Shown: positions 8,303-15,697 of the stretch, in pieces
Position numbering within the stretch: the first letter of the stretch is position 1
How the letters are laid out: the number at the start of each line of letters is the position of its first letter
NCBI GenBank assembly: GCA_017446265.1
Contig: JAFSRD010000026.1
Span: 1-40,490, forward strand
DNA length: 40,490 nucleotides
Reading direction: 5' to 3'
From: Treponema sp.
GTDB lineage: Bacteria; Spirochaetota; Spirochaetia; Treponematales; Treponemataceae
Translations under genes and position numbers: made by a program
The notes under the pieces: generated by a model
Database searches by the model: none
What the model was told of the DNA's origin: nothing
What the model saw: only the letters and a program-made list of their open reading frames with translations

Positions 8303-8336
8303 TTTTGTTACTATGTATAGATACATAGTAACAAAA
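8303..8336. promoter_or_regulatory. Perfect palindromic operator upstream of trpB
   Basis: Two 16-base arms, TTTTGTTACTATGTAT and its exact complement, flank a 2-base centre. It covers the predicted -10 and transcription start of trpB and reaches its ribosome site. It is most simply a repressor operator. In RNA the same arms could also hide the ribosome site. Confidence 0.75.
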
Positions 8337-8353
8337 TTGTGAAACTATGTCAA
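8325..8353 (-). promoter_or_regulatory. trpB promoter
   Basis: -35 TTGACA (8353-8348, perfect), 17-base spacer, -10 TACTAT (8330-8325), which lies inside the palindrome. Confidence 0.6.
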
Positions 8354-8361
8354 GAGAGGCT

Positions 8362-8625
8362 TTAATTTTGTGTTTTTGTTAATGCACTTTTCCAGTTGGT
8401 GATGAATGTTTCATATGCAGCGATCTGTGCATCCATTGCGGTTTGCTGTAGTGCGCCACGACCATCCCAGTTGTTGCCATCTGCAGCGTACAAACACTGC
8501 AATGTGTTTTCAAGTATTTCAAGTGTCAGGTTTTTATCTCTTTTTTGTCGCCGCTCAAGTAGCCGCAGTTCGTCTTCATAGCAGGTCTTATAGGTATTTT
8601 CAAGATTATCTTTAGAGCTTATCAT
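8362..8625 (-). CDS. Uncharacterised 87-residue protein
   Basis: A soluble, charged, mostly helical protein with no signal peptide and no motif I recognise; the middle carries AADGNNWDGRGALQQ. A candidate -10 TATACT (8638-8633) lies 7 bases before the ATG and there is no Shine-Dalgarno sequence, so translation may start on a leaderless mRNA. It ends 9 bases from the trpB -35 box. Coding support is the uninterrupted frame and the promoter, so it is likely but not certain to be real. Confidence 0.55.
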   Translation of the reverse strand: MISSKDNLENTYKTCYEDELRLLERRQKRDKNLTLEILENTLQCLYAADGNNWDGRGALQQTAMDAQIAAYETFITNWKSALTKTQN

Positions 8626-8632
8626 ACTTTAT

Positions 8633-8660
8633 AGTATAATAAATAGCATTCGAAATGCAA
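8633..8660 (-). promoter_or_regulatory. Candidate promoter of the 87-residue gene
   Basis: Weak -35 TTGCAT (8660-8655), 16-base spacer, -10 TATACT (8638-8633), directly before the start codon. Confidence 0.4.
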
Positions 8661-8738
8661 TAACGGGCAAAAATGCAATTTACCTGTTGTGAAAACGCTG
8701 CGTGCGGCGGGGTTGTTGTTGTTCAAGCTTTTTTGTTG

Positions 8739-8794
8739 GGTTAGATTTTTACGTGATTTACAGGATTTTTTTCGGTTAGATTTAACGTGATTTA
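8739..8794 (+). repeat. Imperfect direct repeat
   Basis: GGTTAGATTTTTACGTGATTTA (8739-8760 in full) recurs as a near copy at 8774-8794, with 13 bases between. It lies just upstream of the tRNA promoter. Function unknown. Confidence 0.6.
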
Positions 8795-8804
8795 ATGCGT
8801 GCGC

Positions 8805-8833
8805 TAGACATGCCCGCTATTTTTTGCTATAAT
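8805..8833 (+). promoter_or_regulatory. tRNA-Cys promoter
   Basis: -35 TAGACA (8805-8810), 17-base spacer, perfect -10 TATAAT (8828-8833), ending 9 bases before the tRNA. Confidence 0.75.
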
Positions 8834-8842
8834 GCAAAACAT

Positions 8843-8914
8843 GGCGTCGTACCCAAGTGGTAAGGGGCGGGTCTGCAAAACCCTTATGCAGCGGTTCGAT
8901 TCCGCTCGACGCCT
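8843..8914 (+). tRNA. tRNA-Cys (anticodon GCA)
   Basis: A 72-base cloverleaf. The acceptor stem pairs GGCGTCG with CGACGCC, the T-arm carries GGTTCGATTCC, the anticodon loop reads CTGCAAA, and the discriminator base is U, as expected for cysteine. CCA is not encoded. It is a single-gene transcription unit with its own promoter and terminator. Confidence 0.96.
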
Positions 8915-8917
8915 TGT

Positions 8918-8951
8918 AGACGGAGTGTCATTTGACATTCCGTCTTTTTTT
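8918..8951 (+). terminator. Terminator after tRNA-Cys
   Basis: A 13-base-pair stem (8918-8930 with 8933-8945, one G-U pair), a 2-base loop and a run of seven T. Confidence 0.92.
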
Positions 8952-8995
8952 ATGCGAGTAGTTCATTTCGACAGGCTCAATGACCATATGCTGTG

Positions 8996-9024
8996 TTGTC
9001 GTGCATGGCAAAAATTGTTATACT
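8996..9024 (+). promoter_or_regulatory. trxB promoter
   Basis: -35 TTGTCG (8996-9001), 17-base spacer, -10 TATACT (9019-9024). Only 11 bases lie between the -10 and the ATG, and no Shine-Dalgarno sequence is present. Confidence 0.55.
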
Positions 9025-9035
9025 AAATCACTTCT

Positions 9036-9974
9036 ATGAAAACTGTTTCGTGTGATTATATAGTTGTTGGCGCAGGGGTGGCGGGTCTTTCTTCTGCGCA
9101 GTATGCCGCACGTTCTGGATTGAGCACGATTGTCATTGACATATCGGAGCCAGGCGGGCAGGCGCTTCACATAATGGAACTCGAAAATTATCCTGGCGTT
9201 TTTCCAAAAGTGAGCGGTAAAGATTTTGTCGCCTCTCTTAACGCGCAAGCGCAAGCATTCGGTGCGCACGTGGTGCAAGCGCATATCACTGCTGTTGATA
9301 AAATAGGCACGCTCTTTCATGTGCGCACGCACGACCAAGAATACACAGCTCCAGCTGTTTTGATTGCAACTGGTGCGGAACACAAGAAGCTTGGTGTTCA
9401 AGGCGAAAAAGAATTGAGCAGTCGCGGCGTTTCGTATTGCGCTGTGTGCGACGGTCCGTTTTTTCACGGCAAAAATATTGTCGTTGTTGGTGGCGGAGAT
9501 TCTGCATGCAGCGAGGCGCTCTATCTTGCAACATTGTCGGAGCATGTTACGCTCATGCACCGCAGAATGCAATTTCGCGCAGAGCATGCGCTTGCAGAAC
9601 GCGTACAAAAAAATGAAAACATCACGATTAGATTCAACACGATTGTAAAAGAGATTCGCGGAAACGGGCGCGTGCAGTCGGTGCTCATCGAAGACGTTGC
9701 AAGCGGCTCGCAGTCGGAATTGCCTGCGGATGCTGTGTTCATCTTTGTGGGCATGAAAGCGCGCACGGAACTTTTCGACATGCTTCCTAAAGACGCGCTC
9801 GGCTGCATTGTCACGAACGAAAAAATGGAAACGATTGTGCCGGGCTTATATTGTGCAGGTGACGTGCGCGCAAAAGAATTTCGCCAGATTGTGACGGCTG
9901 CCGCAGATGGTGCGATTGCAGCACATGCAGCAGCATCGTATGTGCAGACTGTTGCAGCGGGAGAGCGCATATGA
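9036..9974 (+). CDS. Thioredoxin reductase
   Basis: A 312-residue flavoprotein that passes electrons from NADPH to thioredoxin (trxA is at 20565-20876). N-terminal FAD-binding GAGVAGLSSA (residues 12-21), redox pair C135-AV-C138 followed by D139, NADPH-binding GGGDSA (about 152-157), and C-terminal FAD contact GLYCAGDVR. The length fits the low-molecular-weight bacterial class. Its TGA overlaps the ATG of the following glycoside hydrolase gene, so the two are probably transcribed and translated together. In an anaerobe it would support thiol homeostasis and protection from oxygen. Confidence 0.95.
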   Translation: MKTVSCDYIVVGAGVAGLSSAQYAARSGLSTIVIDISEPGGQALHIMELENYPGVFPKVSGKDFVASLNAQAQAFGAHVVQAHITAVDKIGTLFHVRTHDQEYTAPAVLIATGAEHKKLGVQGEKELSSRGVSYCAVCDGPFFHGKNIVVVGGGDSACSEALYLATLSEHVTLMHRRMQFRAEHALAERVQKNENITIRFNTIVKEIRGNGRVQSVLIEDVASGSQSELPADAVFIFVGMKARTELFDMLPKDALGCIVTNEKMETIVPGLYCAGDVRAKEFRQIVTAAADGAIAAHAAASYVQTVAAGERI

Positions 9975-11746
9975 GATGCATGCTGTCAATTCTTTTTGTC
10001 TCGTGGCTGCTGATTTCTCCGCATCCTGTCGTGCATTCGCAAGATGTGCGTTCGCTTTCAAACGGCGTGCCACTCGCAAAAACAGCAAATCTTTCAGGTG
10101 CCATGCAAGACGGAGAGCTGCTGGCAAAAGCGGCAAACCTTCCTGCCGACATTACATTTTGGAGCGACTATCCTTCCGATGTGCTTGCGCGCGCGCTTGT
10201 TGAGCGCATGACAAACGAAGAACTTTTTGCGCAAATGTTCATGTTTGGTTGGGCAGGCGCAGAACCTGAACAGCTTTTGTACGATTGGGTTGACCGCGGG
10301 CTTGGCAGCGTGAAAGTGTTCGGATGGAATACTGACGACATCCATCTTGTTGCGCGCGCAATAGCTTCGTTGCAACGTGCAGCCTCGCGAACGCGCTTTC
10401 AAATTCCGCTTTTTGTTGCGACCGACCAGGAAGGCGGATGGATTCGCCACGTAAAAGGCGAAACGTCAATTACGCCAGGCAACATGGCGATTGGTGCGTC
10501 GGGCTTCCCCGTTGACGCATGGTACAGCGGCTTTTACATTTCGCGGGAGATAAAGGCGCTCGGCATCAACATGAATTTTGCGCCGTCGGTAGATTTGTTC
10601 ACGAATCATAGTTCCACAATTATCGGTCCGCGCTCGTTTGGCGACAATCCGCAAAGTGTTGGCGTGCTCGGAGCTGCATTCTCATCAGGGAGCATTGCAG
10701 CAGGCGTTATCCCAAGGTAAAAAAACTTTCCCGGACCCGGCTACACAGAAAACGACTCGCACATACATTTGCCAGAAATCAACATAGATGAAAAATTGTT
10801 TGTAAATCGCGAGCTTGTGCCGTTCCAAATTCTTATCAAGCAAAAGATTCCTGCGATTATGTCAGGGCACTTGAGTTTTCCACAAATTGATTCAAGCGGC
10901 GCGCCTGCTTCGCTTTCAAAATATTTTTTGACTGATTTACTGCGCGGCAAACTCGGCTACGATGGATTGATAATCACCGACGACATGATGATGAACGGCG
11001 ACACGCTGTATGCAGGTTCTTTGACAAATGCGTTTCGACTTGCAGTTGAAGCTGGCAATGACATAGTGATTTCTTCAACAACTGCGCGCATGGGAGAGCC
11101 GTTGTGGGTTAATAATTTACGCCTTATGCAAACAGACAGCGCATTTTATGCACGCGTAAAAGATGCGGCGTACCGCGTCATCAAAGCAAAGCTCGACTAT
11201 TTTAAAAATGGAAACGCAGCTCCACTTTATCCAAACCCAAGCACAATTTCGCAGTTTATCCCCGACAAAGATGGCGAAAAATTTTTCTTTGAACAAGCAT
11301 GCCGTTCAATCACTGTGCACAAGCGAGGCGCGTTTCCATTGCCTGCACATAGCGCAGGCCGCGTACTTCTCGCAGGCTCAATGCAGCGATTTTTTACGGA
11401 AGGAAGGCGCCGCTTTACCGGTGCAGGCGAGTTCCGCTTTTCTATGGAGCCGAACGCTGAAGAGTTGCAAAACGCGCGCTCAAGCATTGTTGCAAGCGCA
11501 TCAAGCTACGACACTGTTGTCTGCCTTGTTTCAAATTGGCAGACGGCACGGATTGCGCGGATGTTGCAGGGAAGCAGTAAGCGCGTTGTCATTTTTTCGA
11601 TTATGTCGCCGGAAGAGTCGCTTGATTTTACATGGGCAGATTCTGTGCTCATGGGATACAGCTGGTCGGCGTATACGCTCGATGCGCTTTTTGGAGCGCT
11701 TGCAGGAGAATATACGCCGAGAGGCATGCTGCCGTTCAAAGAGTAG
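9971..11746 (+). pseudogene. Glycoside hydrolase family 3 gene interrupted by an in-frame TAA
   Basis: The reading frame is continuous from 9971 to 11746 except for one TAA at 10718-10720 (codon 250). Upstream are a signal peptide and the GH3 TIM-barrel half (FVATDQEGGWIRHVK, NFAPSVDLF). Directly downstream in the same frame come KNFPGPG, the ENDSH loop, MSGHLSFP and YDGLIITDDMM with the candidate nucleophile Asp. The stop falls just before the conserved Lys of the K-H/N-FPG motif, where the paralogue at 37091-38425 has Leu-Lys. A run of seven A follows the stop. It could be a recent nonsense change, a sequencing error or a readthrough site. Intact, it would be a secreted beta-N-acetylhexosaminidase-like enzyme of about 590 residues. 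Confidence 0.85.
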
Positions 11747-11779
11747 CGTGCTGGGCGTTGTGCCTGCGGCAACATTGCG

Positions 11780-12466
11780 TCACACTACTTTTACATCGGG
11801 ATTTTTTTCACCGAACTGTTCCATAAGCATCACTTTGATTTCATCGCGGCTCTTGCCGTGCTTTTCCTGCTGCTTGATAGCTTTGTACGCTTGAAACAGC
11901 GTGGATGGACCAATTTCAGAACTGAAATAGCCAATGCCTTGATTCCATGCCAGCAGTTCAAACACATCGTCGAATGCCGCCGAATCTATTCCATGCGCAT
12001 ACGCTTTTACGAGTTCGCGCGTTGCCTGACGCATTCTGCCTGCACCAACTGCGTTCGTGAGCGAAAGCAAAAGACGTGTTTCATACGGCAACGTGCGTTT
12101 TGCATTGTTCCATGTTACATCCCAAAATGCAACAGCCACTTTGCCAAGCTCTTCGTCAATGAGCGGAAAATTGGTGAGTGCCGCAGGACGCATGGGGATA
12201 TCGCCTGTATCTTGTTTTGCTTCCACGCGGTAAAAATATGCATGATATTCTGTGTCTGCTACATGCTCTGTGTGGTGCTCGTAGCCGAGACCTTCCATAA
12301 CTTCGTAAAGCGGAATAGGGTCGAATGTCTGCACTATTTCCATGCCTTCGCCTACAGGCAATTCCATAGCTTGTTTTTTCAATCCGGGAAAAAAGTTTCC
12401 CTGAATGCCTCTTACATCTACTTTCTTAAAAGCAGGTGTTTTGTCTTGCCAATCTGTGTAACTCAT
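11780..12466 (-). CDS. DUF2249-domain protein with carboxymuconolactone decarboxylase-like C-terminus
   Basis: A 228-residue soluble protein. Residues 15-85 match DUF2249 (VDVRG, then EGMEIVQTFDPIPLYEVME and GYEHHTE). Residues 95-215 are helical and look like the AhpD/carboxymuconolactone decarboxylase fold (PYETRLLLSLTNAVGAG), but lack the CxxC redox pair, so peroxidase activity is unlikely. Its start lies 12 bases after the ferredoxin gene, with GAGGTGG between, so the two form an operon. Such pairs next to a Crp/Fnr gene are often linked to nitrosative or redox stress in anaerobes; that role is inferred. Confidence 0.75.
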   Translation of the reverse strand: MSYTDWQDKTPAFKKVDVRGIQGNFFPGLKKQAMELPVGEGMEIVQTFDPIPLYEVMEGLGYEHHTEHVADTEYHAYFYRVEAKQDTGDIPMRPAALTNFPLIDEELGKVAVAFWDVTWNNAKRTLPYETRLLLSLTNAVGAGRMRQATRELVKAYAHGIDSAAFDDVFELLAWNQGIGYFSSEIGPSTLFQAYKAIKQQEKHGKSRDEIKVMLMEQFGEKNPDVKVV

Positions 12467-12478
12467 AGTACCACCTCA

Positions 12479-13243
12479 TCAATCTAGTATTTCTCCGTTT
12501 CTCGAAATTGTAACTACTTGCCACGGAATGAACTTGCCACTTGCCTGCAATGCTTGCTGCGCTGCCATTTGAATGCCGCCGCAACAGGGCACTTCCATGC
12601 GTACAATAGTCACTCCAGTGATATTGTTGTTGCTGATAATCTCCGTGAGTTTTTCCGTGTAGTCGATGTCGTCAAGCTTGGGGCAGCCGATAAGCGTCAC
12701 TCTTCCTTTTATAAAATCTTCATGAAAGTTGGCATATGCATATGCAGCGCAATCTGCGGCAATTAATAATTTTGCGCCATCATAAAATGATGCTTTCGTT
12801 GGCAGCAACTTGATTTGTACCGGCCACTGTGCAAGCCTTGAAACAGATTTTGACAGTGGTCTATGTGCGTCGTGCGCTTGCCGTTCAAAAGCCATGACAC
12901 GTGCGCCAGGACATCCTCCGTTCATTCCGTGATGTTCCATGTGGTGTTCGTGATGGGCATGTTCGTCGTGATTCATTTCGGTCATATTTTCCTTCGATTC
13001 GTTTTTTATGTGTTGTGCGGCATGTACAGCTTCTTCATCATATGCAGGAGCTTCTCGCTCTTCAAATGTGATTGCACCTGTTGGACATGATGGCAAACAG
13101 TCGCCAAAACCGTCGCAAAAGTTTTCCCTCGCAAGTTTTGCCTTTCCGTCTACGATGTCGATTGCGCCTTCATGACAGGCGGTTGCACATATGCCGCATC
13201 CGTCACATTTTTCTTCATCAATATGAATGATTTTTCGTATCAT
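12479..13243 (-). CDS. 4Fe-4S ferredoxin-type protein with C-terminal Cys-containing domain
   Basis: A 254-residue protein. N-terminal ferredoxin module: first cluster C13-x2-C16-x2-C19-x3-C23; second motif has C43, C49 and C53 followed by Pro, with F46 where a fourth Cys is usual. Residues 90-106 are a His-rich linker. The C-terminal half has CPGARV (C111), LIAADCAAYAY, TLIGCPKLDD and VPCCGG, suggesting a further metal or Fe-S site. No signal peptide, so it is cytoplasmic. The start at 13243 follows AGGAG. It is the first gene of an operon with the DUF2249 gene and is divergent from the Crp/Fnr gene at 13428, its likely regulator. Confidence 0.8.
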   Translation of the reverse strand: MIRKIIHIDEEKCDGCGICATACHEGAIDIVDGKAKLARENFCDGFGDCLPSCPTGAITFEEREAPAYDEEAVHAAQHIKNESKENMTEMNHDEHAHHEHHMEHHGMNGGCPGARVMAFERQAHDAHRPLSKSVSRLAQWPVQIKLLPTKASFYDGAKLLIAADCAAYAYANFHEDFIKGRVTLIGCPKLDDIDYTEKLTEIISNNNITGVTIVRMEVPCCGGIQMAAQQALQASGKFIPWQVVTISRNGEILD

Positions 13244-13347
13244 ATAGTCTCCTATTAGATAAAAGCCACGTCATTTTAGTGGAACAAACAAAATGTTGCT
13301 TTTCTTATTAAAATATACTACGATTGTCTTGCACCGTATGTTGTCAT

Positions 13348-13380
13348 AACCACATTTTTTTCGACCCTAAAAATATGGTT
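13348..13380. promoter_or_regulatory. Imperfect inverted repeat in the ferredoxin/Crp divergent region
   Basis: AACCACATTTTT (13348-13359) pairs with AAAAATATGGTT (13369-13380), one mismatch, 9 bases between. It is a possible operator shared by the divergent genes. Confidence 0.4.
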
Positions 13381-13393
13381 TTTCGAGGTGTCC

Positions 13394-13409
13394 TTTAATA
13401 ATTATTAAA
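13394..13409. promoter_or_regulatory. Perfect palindrome before the Crp/Fnr gene
   Basis: TTTAATAATTATTAAA reads the same on both strands. It lies just upstream of the ribosome site of the regulator gene, a good position for autoregulation. Confidence 0.45.
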
Positions 13410-13427
13410 AAAATTGAGGTGCGTTCT

Positions 13428-14102
13428 ATGGACATGCAGCAGCTGCAAAAAACAGTGATTTTTCGTGGCATGAGCGAACGAGAAATTACAGATGCGCTTT
13501 CTGTGTTGCAGGCAATTGAAAAAAAATATAAAAAAGGTGCAATCATCTTTCATGCGGGAATGACAACAGCGTGTGCGGGATTAGTGCTTGAAGGAAGCGT
13601 AACTATTGAGCGCAACGACATGTGGGGCAACCGTACAATACTGAGCCATGTTGGAAGCGGGCAATGTTTTGCAGAAACATATGCGCTGCTTGATGACGAG
13701 CCTATGCTCGTAGATGTGAGTGCAAATGAAGCGTGCCGCATTCTTTTTTTTAAAATCAACGCGTTTGCAAAAGATGTGCAGCGCATGAAGGCATGGCAAG
13801 TGAAATTTATTGCAAATCTATTGATAATATCATCACATAAAAATCTTGCGCTTTCGGAACGCAGCTTCCATACGTCGCCAAAGCCAGTGCGCGCGCGCAT
13901 TATGGCATATTTGCACACTGTTTCTTTGCAGCAGAACAAGCGCGAATTTGACATACCGTTTGACCGCCAGCAACTTGCGGACTATCTCAATCTCGACAGA
14001 AGCGCGCTTTCAAAAGAGCTTGGAAAAATGCGCGCGGACGGAATCATCGATTTTCATAAAAATCATTTTAAAGTGATTGCGAAAGATGCATTGTACGAGT
14101 AA
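13428..14102 (+). CDS. Crp/Fnr-family transcriptional regulator
   Basis: A 224-residue DNA-binding protein. Residues 15-120 form a cyclic-nucleotide-type beta barrel (GAIIFHAGM, GLVLEGSVTI, GSGQCFAETYALLDDEP). Residues 140-215 carry the winged helix-turn-helix (FDRQQLADYLNLDRSALSKELGKM). The N-terminus lacks the four cysteines of oxygen-sensing Fnr. ATG 13428 is chosen because GAGG lies 8 bases upstream; the frame also has a GTG at 13419 inside that ribosome site. Divergent from the ferredoxin/DUF2249 operon, it resembles HcpR-type regulators of nitrosative-stress genes; that assignment is inferred from context. Confidence 0.88.
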   Translation: MDMQQLQKTVIFRGMSEREITDALSVLQAIEKKYKKGAIIFHAGMTTACAGLVLEGSVTIERNDMWGNRTILSHVGSGQCFAETYALLDDEPMLVDVSANEACRILFFKINAFAKDVQRMKAWQVKFIANLLIISSHKNLALSERSFHTSPKPVRARIMAYLHTVSLQQNKREFDIPFDRQQLADYLNLDRSALSKELGKMRADGIIDFHKNHFKVIAKDALYE

Positions 14103-14170
14103 GCTTGATTCGCAATAAAGTAATTGACATCCGAAAAATTCTCTTTCGTGATTTTTTCGAAATTCTCTAA

Positions 14171-14199
14171 TTGAAAAAAAAACACAACTTGTTTATACT
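14171..14199 (+). promoter_or_regulatory. Promoter of the Sel1-repeat gene
   Basis: -35 TTGAAA (14171-14176), 17-base spacer, -10 TATACT (14194-14199). The leader of about 58 bases carries tandem repeats. Confidence 0.6.
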
Positions 14200-14201
14200 T
14201 C

Positions 14202-14249
14202 ATAAGTGTATTCTAATAAGCAGAATATTTTGATAAGTGGAATATTTTG
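14202..14249 (+). repeat. Tandem iteron-like repeats in the Sel1 gene leader
   Basis: ATAAGCAGAATATTTTG (14216-14232) is followed at once by ATAAGTGGAATATTTTG (14233-14249), with a shorter relative, ATAAGTGTATTCTA, at 14202-14215. They lie between the promoter and the ribosome site. Confidence 0.65.
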
Positions 14250-14264
14250 CAGTAGGAGGAAAAT

Positions 14265-15572
14265 ATGCGAAAATTACTGCTCGTGGGGATAGTATTGTTC
14301 ATCGGTGTGTCGCTGTCATTCGCACAAATGCGTATCGAAACTTCTGGATATTATGAGGAGGTTTCGATTTCTACAGAAGGTCAGTCAAGCGCTCATATGC
14401 CAGAAGACGATATTGACACATTGCTTAAACGTGCCGATGCAAATGACATTGATGCGCAACTGCTGCTTGCCCACAAATACGGCAAAGGTATTGATGTCGA
14501 GCGAAATCCGTTGGAGTCGGTGAAGTGGTTTCAAAAAGCTGCACTGCTTAAAAACGTTGAAGCTCAGTTTCAGCTTGCACTTGCATATGATTCAGGGGAT
14601 GGTGTAAGGCAAGATTATGAAGAGGCAAAAAAATGGTACACGTCGGCAGCGAAACAAAAAGACGCGCAGGCTCAGAACAATTTAGGCTGTTTGTATCTGG
14701 ACGGAAGAGGTGTTAAGCAAAATTATAAAACAGCAAAAAAATGGTTTGAAGGCGCTGCTAAAAAAAATAACTCGAATGCGCTTGTAAATTTAGGTGCGCT
14801 CTATGTAAAGGGACATGGAACTAAACCTGATTACAACAAAGCATTGCGGTATTTTGAAGCATCTGCGTCGCAAAATAATATAGATGCATTTAATTGGCTT
14901 GGAGTCATGTACAGTGGCGGCATTGGTGTTGCACAAGACGCTGCAAGAGCGTTCGGCTATTTTGAAACGGCCGCAGCTAAAGGACATCCTATCGCTCAGT
15001 ATAATTTAGGCGTTATGTATAAAAATGGCGCCGGCGTAGAACAAAATCTGGAAAAGGCATTCGAGTATTTTACCTTGTCGGCACAGCAAGGGTATACGCC
15101 CGCGCTATTTTATCTCGGCGTAGCATATCAAGCGGGCGTTGCAGTTGAACAAAATTCTATGCGTGCAATTGAATGCTATGAAACTGCTGCGCACGAAGGA
15201 AATGTTGACGCGCAATATAATTTGGCACATATGTATGAATTTGGGCTCGGCGTAGACATGGATTACGTAAAAGCAGTGCAGTGGTATGAGGCTGCCGCAA
15301 AGCAAGGCGATGCTGGCTCGCAGATGAGTCTCGGCAAATTGTACTACACAGGACAAGGTGTTGCACAAGATTATAAGACGGCATATCAGTGGTTTGAAAA
15401 AGCGGCGGCGCAGAATCTGGCTGAAGCGAAATATAATCTGGGCATGATGAACTTAAAAGGGCAAAGTGTAAAAGAAAACTACACAAAGGCAGTGCTCTAT
15501 TTTAAAGATGCGGCTGCAGGCGGCAATGAAGATGCGATTGCAGCACTCAAAACGCTCGGCGAAAGTTTGTAA
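14265..15572 (+). CDS. Secreted Sel1-repeat (TPR-like) protein
   Basis: A 435-residue protein with an N-terminal signal peptide (LLLVGIVLFIGVSLSFA) and ten 36-residue Sel1-like repeats from about residue 48 to 420, each close to the pattern A-x-YNLG-x-MY-x-G-x-GV-x-x-D-x-x-KA. Such solenoids bind other proteins, here probably in the periplasm or at the surface. No catalytic domain. AGGAGGA precedes the ATG. It is a single gene with its own promoter and converges on the zinc operon. Confidence 0.9.
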   Translation: MRKLLLVGIVLFIGVSLSFAQMRIETSGYYEEVSISTEGQSSAHMPEDDIDTLLKRADANDIDAQLLLAHKYGKGIDVERNPLESVKWFQKAALLKNVEAQFQLALAYDSGDGVRQDYEEAKKWYTSAAKQKDAQAQNNLGCLYLDGRGVKQNYKTAKKWFEGAAKKNNSNALVNLGALYVKGHGTKPDYNKALRYFEASASQNNIDAFNWLGVMYSGGIGVAQDAARAFGYFETAAAKGHPIAQYNLGVMYKNGAGVEQNLEKAFEYFTLSAQQGYTPALFYLGVAYQAGVAVEQNSMRAIECYETAAHEGNVDAQYNLAHMYEFGLGVDMDYVKAVQWYEAAAKQGDAGSQMSLGKLYYTGQGVAQDYKTAYQWFEKAAAQNLAEAKYNLGMMNLKGQSVKENYTKAVLYFKDAAAGGNEDAIAALKTLGESL

Positions 15573-15580
15573 CAAACACA

Positions 15581-15612
15581 TCGCATAAAGCGTACGTACG
15601 TATTTTATGCGA
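15581..15612. terminator. Hairpin after the Sel1 gene
   Basis: TCGCATAAA (15581-15589) pairs with TTTATGCGA (15604-15612). It lies in a convergent intergenic region and may help end either transcript. Confidence 0.5.
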
Positions 15613-15640
15613 AAGAGACTGTGATTGCGTAAAAGTTTTT

Positions 15641-15675
15641 AATGTCATTGCTAGATTAAATCTGGCAATGACGTT
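15641..15675. terminator. Long hairpin between convergent genes
   Basis: A 17-base-pair stem (15641-15657 with 15659-15675) with only two G-U pairs on the plus-strand RNA. It sits between the Sel1 gene and the zinc operon. There is no long T run, so its strength as a terminator is uncertain. Confidence 0.6.
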
Positions 15676-15697
15676 TATTCGTGTTGCTGATAGCGCG

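Noticed and set aside
10769..11746. A separate gene starting at TTG 10769
   Set aside because: It is in the same frame as the gene starting at 9971 and begins mid-domain without a ribosome site. It is the second half of the interrupted GH3 gene.
11163..11894. 243-codon plus-strand open frame
   Set aside because: It overlaps the second half of the GH3 gene in another frame and runs into the convergent DUF2249 gene; composition is not protein-like.
13419..13427. GTG start for the Crp/Fnr gene
   Set aside because: The GTG is part of the ribosome site for the ATG at 13428.
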